DNA from: Anaerolineae bacterium
GTDB lineage: Bacteria > Chloroflexota > Anaerolineae > B4-G1 > SLSP01
Reading direction: 5' to 3'
DNA: 5,716 nucleotides
Assembly: GCA_018055515.1 (NCBI GenBank)
Contig: JAGPHL010000103.1
Span: 1-5,716, forward strand
Shown here: piece by piece, positions 1-5,414 of the stretch
How the letters are laid out: the number at the start of each line of letters is the position of its first letter
How positions within the stretch are numbered: position 1 is the stretch's first letter
The notes under the pieces: model-generated
What the model saw: the letters and a program-made list of their open reading frames with translations, nothing else
Database searches by the model: none
Told to the model about the DNA's origin: nothing
Made by a program: the position numbers and the translations under genes

Positions 1-27
1 CCGCCTGCAAAGCCCCATTTTTTTTCT

Positions 28-65
28 CCCCCTCCCCAACGGCGTCTGCGCCGTTGGGGAGGGGG
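28..65. repeat. GC-rich perfect hairpin with 17-bp arms
   Basis: The arms at 28-44 and 49-65 are exact reverse complements around the loop TCTG. T-rich sequence (18-25) lies on the left of the stem, which means A-rich sequence after the stem on the minus strand, the wrong polarity for an intrinsic terminator of minus-strand genes. The right arm continues into four G-runs (56-77: G4, G5, G5, G4 with loops A, CA and T). It resembles the hairpin-forming intergenic repeats that I recall from Chloroflexota genomes. Confidence 0.85.
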
Positions 66-77
66 CAGGGGGTGGGG

Positions 78-208
78 CAAAAGCTACAGGCCACAAAGGT
101 TCCTTCATCGCCGTCTGGCACCCTGGCACCAGGCTGAACAGTCACCGCACATTTTCATCCTTGGATGATGTGCGCCAGCACATGGCGTCTCCTTCGAAAA
201 TAGAGATC
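78..208. other. Gene-free stretch downstream of the operon
   Basis: No reading frame with a credible start or family resemblance was found on either strand. The only structures are small dyads, CCTGG-CA-CCAGG near 131-142 and CATCC-TT-GGATG near 157-168. Together with the hairpins and octamer array around it, the whole of 1-492 appears to be non-coding repeat-rich spacer. Confidence 0.6.
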
Positions 209-272
209 AGCGAGTCAGCGAAAAAGCGAAAAGGCGAATCAGCGAAAAAGCGAAAAGGCGAATAAGCGAAAA
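209..272 (+). repeat. Octamer tandem array, consensus AGCGAAAA, 8 units
   Basis: Eight consecutive 8-bp units cover 209-272: AGCGAGTC, then AGCGAAAA twice, GGCGAATC, AGCGAAAA twice, GGCGAATA and AGCGAAAA. The pattern of the variants gives a higher-order 24-bp period (217-240 and 241-264 differ at one base). It lies about 220 bp downstream of the end of the operon, in DNA with no gene. Confidence 0.93.
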
Positions 273-295
273 ATCACTTGCGTGGCAAAGGTGGC

Positions 296-417
296 GCGAA
301 CTTCAGTTCACTCGCCGGCCGCCGCCCCGGAATGAATTCCGGGTCTGACAGGTCCCCAACAACGCGCTTCAGCGCGGTTGGCTCGTGTCTGGCTGGGGAT
401 TCTATCCCCAGCCAGAC
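296..417. repeat. Cluster of four evenly spaced hairpins, three with TTCA/TGAA loops
   Basis: Four inverted repeats follow one another. GAAC-TTCA-GTTC is at 298-309, optionally extended by GCGA/TCGC at 296-299 and 312-315. CCCGGAA-TGAA-TTCCGGG is at 326-343. CGCGC-TTCA-GCGCG is at 363-376, with CAA/TTG outside across one bulged G. The last has 14-bp arms at 387-400 and 404-417 around TCT. Loop centres are about 31, 35 and 33 bases apart. The stems are unrelated in sequence while the loops of the first three recur, which suggests a structured repeat family rather than a direct repeat. Confidence 0.75.
387..417 (-). terminator. Strong hairpin downstream of the operon, possible terminator
   Basis: A perfect 14-bp stem with a 3-base loop lies 76 bp beyond the stop codon of the last operon gene. 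On the minus strand no T-run follows it, so it is not a canonical intrinsic terminator for the operon; on the plus strand it is followed by TTTATA, a weak tract. It may instead act as an mRNA 3'-end stabiliser or be part of the hairpin cluster. Confidence 0.35.
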
Positions 418-492
418 TTTATACTCCTTTGTGCAGGATTGGCAATTGCGTTTGGGGCGGGATGCCGGATCAAACTGCCATGGACGGCGTCG

Positions 493-1560
493 CTAAGGGG
501 TCTCGTGCCGGTGCTGATGGTGAAGATCCGGCGTGTGAGGATGCGTGTGGGTCTGGGGTTCGTGGATGTGAGGATGTGAATGCCAGCCGTGCGCGGGAAT
601 TTCGCCGGCGGCATGGACATGGGTATGATGTCCGTCGTCGTGCCGATGACGGTGCTCGTGTACCAGGCGCGGATGGTAGTGTTCGTGCTGATGGCCTTCC
701 CCGATGAGCAACAGGGCGCCGCCGAGCATGACCGGCAGGGCCAGCAGGAAAGTTGGGGCGAGAGGGTCACGAAACAGGACAAAGGCCAGTATCATGCCGA
801 TGAAGGGGGCGCTGCTGAAAAGCGCACTGGTGCGCGCCGCCCCCAGGTCGCGGAGAGCGAGGATGAAGAGCATGATGCTCAGGCCGTAGCTGACCCCGCC
901 CAGCAGCAACGCGCGCAGTATGACCGCAGGCGCGGGGAACGCTTGTCTTGTCATTAGCGCCAGGATCACGGAAAACGTCCCCGCGCCCAGCCCTTTCCAG
1001 GCCACGATGACCAGGGGATTGCGGGCCGAAATGTTCCGCGTGAAGTTGTTATCCAGTCCCCACAACGTGCAGGCGGCCAGAATCCCCAGCGCGCCCGGCG
1101 CCAGGCCCCACTGCCCGTTATTTTCCCACGATAGGAGAATGCTGGCCAGCGTGATCAGCCCTACCGCCCACCCTGTCCTCCGTCCGACGGCTTCGTGGAA
1201 GATCAACCCGGCAATGAGTGTGGTGGCGACGCTCTCGAAATTGAGGAGCAGCGCGGCGGTGGCGGCGGGAGTGCTGCGCAGGCTGAACATCAAAAGGATT
1301 GGCGCCGCAATCCCGCCTGCCGACACGGCCCCTGCCAGCCAGGGGAGGTCGCTGCGCTGCAGGCGCGCCTCCCCTGCTGGCGCTGTGCGCCGCTGAAAGG
1401 CCAACAGGACGGCAGCGGTCAGCCCGCTGCCCAGGTAAAGCAGGCCGGCCAGCGGGATCGGGGCGACTTCACCCAGCAGCGTCTTCGACAGCGGCGCACT
1501 GATGCCGAAGAGCGCTGCGGCAAGCAAGGCTTTGAGGACTGGAATGACCGACGGACGCAC
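493..1560 (-). CDS. EamA/DMT-family transporter with histidine-rich C-terminal tail
   Basis: This 355-residue protein has two EamA repeats (about residues 8-145 and 152-287) giving roughly ten membrane segments, as expected for the drug/metabolite transporter superfamily. Typical features are the N-terminal LLAAALFGISAPLSK and a conserved LNFESVATTLIAG segment near the end of the first repeat. After the last membrane helix (about 286), residues 290-352 form a hydrophilic tail with 24 histidines, mostly as alternating H-X-H, plus Asp and Glu; such a tail is a plausible binder of Cu, Ni, Zn or Co ions. The start is GTG at 1560, with GAGAGG 8 nt upstream; no in-frame ATG precedes the first helix. 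It begins 42 nt after the copA stop with no terminator visible between, so it is probably the last gene of the operon. Most EamA members export amino acids or metabolites, so direct metal transport is unproven. Confidence 0.9.
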   Translation of the reverse strand: MRPSVIPVLKALLAAALFGISAPLSKTLLGEVAPIPLAGLLYLGSGLTAAVLLAFQRRTAPAGEARLQRSDLPWLAGAVSAGGIAAPILLMFSLRSTPAATAALLLNFESVATTLIAGLIFHEAVGRRTGWAVGLITLASILLSWENNGQWGLAPGALGILAACTLWGLDNNFTRNISARNPLVIVAWKGLGAGTFSVILALMTRQAFPAPAVILRALLLGGVSYGLSIMLFILALRDLGAARTSALFSSAPFIGMILAFVLFRDPLAPTFLLALPVMLGGALLLIGEGHQHEHYHPRLVHEHRHRHDDGHHTHVHAAGEIPAHGWHSHPHIHEPQTHTHPHTPDLHHQHRHETP

Positions 1561-1602
1561 GCGAGTGACCTCTCGATACGATGGGTCAACGGCCGGCGTC
1601 TG

Positions 1603-4092
1603 CTATTCGAGGGACGCCCGTTTCAGCCGCAGGCTATTGGTGACTACAAACACGCTGCTGAACGACATCGCGCCCGCCGCGAGCATGGGGTTGAGCAGAC
1701 CCAGCGCCGCCGTCGGGATCAGGATGACGTTGTAGAAGAAGGCCCAGAACAGGTTCTGCTTGATGGTGCGCAGGGTCTTGCGCGAGAGCGCGATCGCCCG
1801 CACCACGCCGCGCAGGTCGCCGGACATGAGGGTGATCGGCGCAGCGGCAATGGCGACGTCCGTTCCCGTGCCGATGGCGATGCCCACATCGGCTTGCGCG
1901 AGCGCCGGGGCGTCGTTGACGCCGTCGCCTACCATCGCCACGACGGGGGCGGCTTTGGCGCCTTCGGCCGGCGTCTGCAGCTGCTTGATGGCGGCGGCTT
2001 TGCCTTCGGGCAGCACCTCCGCCAGCACACGCTCGATGCCCGCCTGCTTCGCGATGGCCTCGGCGGTCTGACGATTGTCACCGGTGAGCATGATCACTTC
2101 CAGCCCCAGGCGTCGCAGATCGGCGATGGCCTCAACGGAACCGTCCTTCAGGGTGTCTGCCACGGCGATGACGCCGCGCACTGCGCCATCCACAGCGACC
2201 AGCATGGCGGTTTTCGCCTCTGCTTGCAGGCGCTCTACCTCTGAGAGCAGCCCGTTGAGCGGATAGCCGCGTTCTTCCATCATGCGCACATTGCCCACCG
2301 CGACGCTGTGGCCTTCGACTTCCGCGCTGACGCCGCGCCCGGCCTCGGCCCGAAAGCCCGTCGGCGCTGCCAGGGTCAGCCCGCGCGTCGTCGCTTCGGC
2401 CCAGATGGCCTCTCCCAGGGGATGCTCGGAGCCTTTCTCGACGGAGGCGGCGAGGCAAAGGAGTTCGTCTGGGGTGATGGGTGATGGGTAATGGGTAATG
2501 GGGGACCTATCACCCATGGCCTCTAACCCGTTACTCATGACCACATCCGTCACTGCCGGCTGGCCTTTGGTGAGCGTGCCGGTCTTGTCCAACACGATCA
2601 CGGAGATGTGGCCGGCGCGTTCCAGCGCCTCGCCGTTTTTGAGCAGGACGCCCAATTCCGCGCCCCGGCCTGTCCCCACCATCACTGCCGTCGGCGTCGC
2701 CAGGCCCATGGCGCAAGGGCAGGCGATGACGAGCACCGCCACCATGTTGATGAGCGCGCGGGTGAAGGCGTTGGTGTCGGCATTCGCCGGCAGCGGCGGG
2801 CCGAAGAAGAGCCAGCCCAGGAAGGTGAGCGCGGCGATGGCGATGACGAGGGGCACAAACACCGCTGAAATCTGGTCAGCCAGCCGCTGGATGGGCGCCT
2901 TGCTGCCCTGAGCCTCTTCCACCAGGCGGACGATCTGCGCCAGCGCCGTCTCGCGTCCCACCTTCGTCGCCTCAAACTTGAGCAGGCCCAGCTTGTTCAG
3001 CGTGGCGCCGATAACAGGGTCGCCCGGCCCTTTCTCCACCGGCAACGATTCGCCGGTGAGCATGGATTCATCCACCGCCGAGCGTCCCTCGATGACGACG
3101 CCGTCCACGGGGATTTTTTCGCCGGGGCGCACGAGCACCACATCCCCCACCCGCACGTCGTCTACCGGCACTTCCATCTCGATCCCGTCGCGCAACACCT
3201 GCGCCGTTTTGGGCCGCAATCCCAGCAGCTTCTTGATCGCCTCGGAGGCGCCCCCTTTGGCGCGGGCCTCCAGGAGCTTGCCCAGGCGCACCAGGGTGAT
3301 GATGACGGCGGAAGTTTCCAGGTAGACGTGTCCCTCCAGCCAGCCGAAGACGATGGGCAACGAATAGAGATAGGCCGCCGTCGTGCCGAGCGCGATGAGG
3401 ACGTCCATGTTGGCGGAGCGATTGCGCAGCGCTTTGTACGCGCCGACGTAGTACTGCGCGCCGACGTAGAATTGCACCGGCGTGGCGAATGCCAGCATCA
3501 CCCAATGGACCCAGCCGGCGTGCGCCCACATGCCGAGCAGGCCCAGGTCGCGCGCCATCGAGAAGACGAACAGCGGCACCGTAAAGATCAGGCCGATGAT
3601 GAGCATCCGTTTTTGACGGGCGATTTCGTCAGCGCGGGCTTTGGCTTCGGCGTCCTCGGCCTCGCCGCCGAGCTCCAACGCCTCGAAGCCGGCCTGCGCC
3701 ACGGCCTTGCGGAGCTCCGCCTGGCTGACGAGGGTGGGCACGTAGCGCACGCGGGCCTTTTCTGTCGCCAACGAGACCTGCGCTTCCAACACGCCCTCGA
3801 GCTGGAGCAGGGCCTTTTCGAGCCGCCGGGCGTCGTTAGCGTCGGCGAGCCGCTTGATGCTGAGCTCGGCCTCGCCGGTAGCGATGCCGTAGCCGGCGCG
3901 CTCGATGCGTGCGGTGAGGGTGGAGAGATCCACCAGCGTCGGGTCGAAGATCACTGTCGCGCGCTCCGACGAGAGGTTCACCACGGCGTCCTGCACGCCC
4001 GGCTGCCGCTTCAAGCTGCGTTCGATGGTAGCCACGCAGTTCGCGCACGTCATGCCGGTGACGGGAAGGGTTAAATGCTTGGATTCGGACAT
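1603..4092 (-). CDS. copA: Cu+-exporting P1B-type ATPase with an in-frame repeat insertion
   Basis: This 829-residue P1B-1 ATPase pumps Cu+ out of the cytosol using ATP. In order it shows an N-terminal HMA domain with GMTCANC (13-19); a second HMA-like domain (about 75-141) whose metal site reads RLADAND, with no cysteine; membrane segments near 163-179, 193-218, 229-250 and 257-275; the A-domain TGES (346-349); CPC in the membrane (458-460); DKTGT with the phosphorylated Asp502; SEHP (555-558); TGDN (670-673); GDGVNDAP (722-729); Tyr787-Asn788 and MSFSS (809-813). CPC, YN and MxxSS are the Cu+ transport ligands. Residues 526-540 (MGDRSPITHYPSPIT) are encoded by a heptamer repeat insertion between the P-domain signature and SEHP; the flanks rejoin naturally without it. 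The ATG at 4092 was chosen because the HMA strand begins soon after; its ribosome site is weak (GAAAG, 4 nt away). The frame is open up to 4200, but only through repeat DNA. Confidence 0.96.
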   Translation of the reverse strand: MSESKHLTLPVTGMTCANCVATIERSLKRQPGVQDAVVNLSSERATVIFDPTLVDLSTLTARIERAGYGIATGEAELSIKRLADANDARRLEKALLQLEGVLEAQVSLATEKARVRYVPTLVSQAELRKAVAQAGFEALELGGEAEDAEAKARADEIARQKRMLIIGLIFTVPLFVFSMARDLGLLGMWAHAGWVHWVMLAFATPVQFYVGAQYYVGAYKALRNRSANMDVLIALGTTAAYLYSLPIVFGWLEGHVYLETSAVIITLVRLGKLLEARAKGGASEAIKKLLGLRPKTAQVLRDGIEMEVPVDDVRVGDVVLVRPGEKIPVDGVVIEGRSAVDESMLTGESLPVEKGPGDPVIGATLNKLGLLKFEATKVGRETALAQIVRLVEEAQGSKAPIQRLADQISAVFVPLVIAIAALTFLGWLFFGPPLPANADTNAFTRALINMVAVLVIACPCAMGLATPTAVMVGTGRGAELGVLLKNGEALERAGHISVIVLDKTGTLTKGQPAVTDVVMSNGLEAMGDRSPITHYPSPITPDELLCLAASVEKGSEHPLGEAIWAEATTRGLTLAAPTGFRAEAGRGVSAEVEGHSVAVGNVRMMEERGYPLNGLLSEVERLQAEAKTAMLVAVDGAVRGVIAVADTLKDGSVEAIADLRRLGLEVIMLTGDNRQTAEAIAKQAGIERVLAEVLPEGKAAAIKQLQTPAEGAKAAPVVAMVGDGVNDAPALAQADVGIAIGTGTDVAIAAAPITLMSGDLRGVVRAIALSRKTLRTIKQNLFWAFFYNVILIPTAALGLLNPMLAAGAMSFSSVFVVTNSLRLKRASLE
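2472..2517 (+). repeat. Heptamer array inserted inside copA
   Basis: Four perfect units (GGGTGAT twice, then GGGTAAT twice) run 2472-2499. A short GGGGACCT spacer follows, then the inverted word ATCACCCAT at 2509-2517, the exact reverse complement of 2477-2485. The block is translated in the copA frame as residues 526-540. About 45 bp appear to be extra relative to the normal family sequence, a multiple of three, so the frame is kept. Confidence 0.93.
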
Positions 4093-4106
4093 ATGACTTT
4101 CAAGAT

Positions 4107-4176
4107 GGGTGATGGGTGATGGGTAATGGGTGATGGGTGATGGGTAATGGGTAATGGGTAATGGGTAATGGGTGAT
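4107..4176 (+). repeat. Heptamer array GGGTRAT, 10 units, copZ-copA gap
   Basis: Ten uninterrupted 7-bp units run from 4107 to 4176; each is GGGTGAT or GGGTAAT in the order GAT, GAT, AAT, GAT, GAT, AAT, AAT, AAT, AAT, GAT. Inverted and degenerate units follow on the right, including ATTACCC at 4199-4205. The array ends 14 bp before the copA ATG on the transcribed side and fills most of the 115-bp gap between copZ and copA. In the mRNA it is C-rich; the G-rich strand is the transcription template. Confidence 0.97.
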
Positions 4177-4207
4177 GAGGGAGTTTACCCTATCATCCAT
4201 TACCCTG

Positions 4208-4411
4208 TCACGCTACCGGATAGTTGATCTCTGCCAGCAGGGCCTTGATCGCCTCTTCCGTCGCCGGGGCGTCGAAGGCGATTTCGACCGACTTGGTGCC
4301 GAGGTCGGCCTTCACCGCGCGAACGCCCTCAAGTTCCGCCACCTCATTCTGAATGGTGCGGACACAATGCCCACAAGAGATATTGGGTACGGTATAGGTT
4401 ACGGTCGTCAT
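4208..4411 (-). CDS. copZ: CopZ-like heavy-metal-associated (HMA) copper chaperone
   Basis: This 67-residue single HMA domain protein has the metal site Cys13-Gly-His-Cys16 in the context NISCGHC, followed by the expected beta-alpha-beta-beta-alpha-beta pattern (VRTIQNEV helix, GVRAVKADL strand, KSVEIAF strand, TEEAIKALLAEI helix). Its size is normal for cytosolic CopZ chaperones, which carry Cu+ to CopA and can load CsoR. The ATG at 4411 is preceded by a strong GGAGG 7 nt upstream (at 4418-4424). The frame continues upstream only through repeat DNA, so a longer start is unlikely. It stands between doxX (129 nt gap) and copA (115 nt gap), and both gaps are largely filled by GGGTRAT heptamer arrays. 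Calling it copper-specific rests on its context: HMA domains alone do not distinguish Cu from other soft metals. Confidence 0.92.
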   Translation of the reverse strand: MTTVTYTVPNISCGHCVRTIQNEVAELEGVRAVKADLGTKSVEIAFDAPATEEAIKALLAEINYPVA

Positions 4412-4429
4412 GTTTTTTCCTCCATAGAT

Positions 4430-4479
4430 GGGTGATGGGTAGATGGGTAATGGGTAATGGGTGATGGGTGATGGGTAAT
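4430..4479 (+). repeat. Heptamer array GGGTRAT, 7 units, doxX-copZ gap
   Basis: Seven units of the same heptamer occupy 4430-4479, one of them an 8-base variant (GGGTAGAT at 4437-4444). On the right, 4506-4540 contains opposite-orientation, degenerate pieces such as CCATTACC (4511-4518) and pyrimidine-rich TTACCCC-like words running into the doxX stop codon. The array lies just upstream of the strong copZ ribosome site, separated from it by a few bases. Confidence 0.95.
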
Positions 4480-4540
4480 GAGTGCCGAGACGACATATCA
4501 CCTCTTGACCCCATTACCTTTTCCCCTTTACCCCTTACTC

Positions 4541-5023
4541 TTACTGCAAAATCGGCGCGGTGCGGGTTTTCTCGGCCCACCAGGCGCCCAACCCCAGGGT
4601 GTGTCCGGCCTTGACCGCCGGGAACAGCATCAGCAGCAGCGCGAAGATAATGTGATTGTCAATGAGCGGGTTCGTGGCGGGCGGCAATTGCGCCGACCAC
4701 ATCAACAGCATCATGAGCGGCCCGGCGGTGCCAGCGATCTTGAGGCCGATGCCCAACAGGAGCGCCACTCCCAGCCCCAACAGTCCTATCATGAATAGCG
4801 TATCCACGACGGGGCTCCCGGCTATGCTTTTGTATAGCTCTGCCAACGGGCCCTGCGTCGCGAATCCCAGAAAACCCGCCGTCGGCGACCCGCCGGCCAG
4901 CCAGGCGTCCTTTGGAGCGGTCGAGCGTCCCAGGCCAAAAAGTTTATCCAGAAAAGCCCAGAAAAAAATCCATCCCAAGCCGATGCGAATCGCTGCCAAT
5001 AAATAACGTGCTTTCTTGTCCAT
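4541..5023 (-). CDS. DoxX-family integral membrane protein
   Basis: This 160-residue hydrophobic protein has about four membrane segments (roughly residues 8-29, 73-93, 96-112 and 120-140) and fits the DoxX/DoxD-like family. An amphipathic loop of about 40 residues follows the first helix, and an NPLIDNH motif (118-124) sits before the last helix. DoxX-type proteins are linked in different organisms to thiosulfate:quinone oxidoreduction or oxidative-stress membrane complexes, but the function of this subfamily is not established. I chose the ATG at 5023 because GGAGG lies 8 nt upstream. The frame is open further up to 5092, but that extension would cover the low-complexity csoR spacer and overlap the csoR stop codon. 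It lies 65 nt after csoR and presumably shares its copper-controlled transcript. A degenerate heptamer-like tract begins immediately at its stop codon. Family assignment is fairly sure; the role in copper handling is unknown. Confidence 0.85.
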   Translation of the reverse strand: MDKKARYLLAAIRIGLGWIFFWAFLDKLFGLGRSTAPKDAWLAGGSPTAGFLGFATQGPLAELYKSIAGSPVVDTLFMIGLLGLGVALLLGIGLKIAGTAGPLMMLLMWSAQLPPATNPLIDNHIIFALLLMLFPAVKAGHTLGLGAWWAEKTRTAPILQ

Positions 5024-5040
5024 TCCTGCTGCCTCCATTT

Positions 5041-5070
5041 GATTACAGATTGATTGCGGATTGCGTGATT
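5041..5070 (+). repeat. Degenerate GATTNNN heptamer tract, csoR-doxX gap
   Basis: GATT recurs at 5041, 5048, 5052, 5059 and 5067, with two perfect adjacent units GATTGCG at 5052-5065. It sits in the 65-bp gap between csoR and doxX, ending about 18 bp upstream of the doxX start codon. It looks like a decayed tandem 7-mer of a sequence different from GGGTRAT. The tract is short, so chance is possible. Confidence 0.5.
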
Positions 5071-5088
5071 CAATACCTTCGAGAAATC

Positions 5089-5397
5089 TCACACCTTGGT
5101 TGCTGCTTCAAATACATCGCTGATTTCTTTGAGCACCCGCTCGCGTTCTTGGGGATCCTCGCCGCGCACGGCAGTGATGACGCACGAGTTGAGGTGCTCC
5201 TCAAGAATCTGCACGCTGATCTTGTTCAACGCTGCCTGCACCGCCTGAATCTGACGGATGACGTCTATGCAGTAGGCGTCCTCTTCCAGCATCCGTTGAA
5301 TGCCGCGCAAGTGTCCCTCCGTCGTCTTGAGCTGACGCAGGGCCTCTTCATGGTGTGTGCCATGATGCAGGTGAGCGGCAGGGTCGTGTGTGTCCAT
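5089..5397 (-). CDS. csoR: CsoR-family copper-sensing transcriptional repressor
   Basis: This 102-residue protein is a DUF156/CsoR-RcnR family all-helical repressor, the usual length for the family. It should bind operator DNA in the apo form and release it when Cu+ is coordinated. The three family copper ligands are visible as Cys43 (AYCIDVIRQ), His68 (EEHLNS) and Cys72 (NSCV), the C-H-C set typical of copper rather than nickel members. The DNA-binding helix region carries the common LKTTEGHLRGIQRM sequence (about residues 23-36). The N-terminus is His-rich (His4, 9, 11, 12, 15, 16), which is additional to the core fold. The ATG start is preceded by a duplicated AAGGAG, the distal copy 6 nt from the ATG. 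It is the first gene of the operon, 44 nt or so behind a strong promoter and a palindromic operator, which implies autoregulation. Identity is secure; copper as the effector is inferred from the ligands and neighbours. Confidence 0.95.
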   Translation of the reverse strand: MDTHDPAAHLHHGTHHEEALRQLKTTEGHLRGIQRMLEEDAYCIDVIRQIQAVQAALNKISVQILEEHLNSCVITAVRGEDPQERERVLKEISDVFEAATKV

Positions 5398-5414
5398 CTC
5401 CTTCTCCTTATTGA

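Noticed and set aside
28..65. Intrinsic terminator for the operon
   Set aside because: The T-rich tract is on the wrong side: after the stem on the minus strand comes an A-run, so the polarity does not fit.
182..265. 27-residue plus-strand peptide with an ESAKKRKG repeat
   Set aside because: It is simply translation of the 24-bp octamer period; no ribosome site is present and the repeat explains the open frame.
209..272. CRISPR array
   Set aside because: Units are contiguous 8-mers without unique spacers; the same holds for the heptamer arrays.
1195..2244. Plus-strand 349-codon open frame opposite eamA and copA
   Set aside because: It is antisense to two strongly supported genes, has low-complexity Arg/Gly/Gln/His composition typical of antisense GC-rich frames, and shows no family motif.
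3328..4074. Plus-strand 248-codon open frame opposite the copA N-terminal half
   Set aside because: It mirrors the copA coding frame, has no ribosome site or recognisable domain, and is explained as a shadow.
4093..4200. N-terminal extension of CopA starting with MDDRV at 4200
   Set aside because: The extra 36 residues are translated heptamer repeat, which is stop-free by arithmetic; the HMA domain begins right after the ATG at 4092.
5024..5092. Longer DoxX protein starting at 5092
   Set aside because: It would overlap the csoR stop codon and read through the GATT repeat tract, while the ATG at 5023 has a GGAGG at good spacing.
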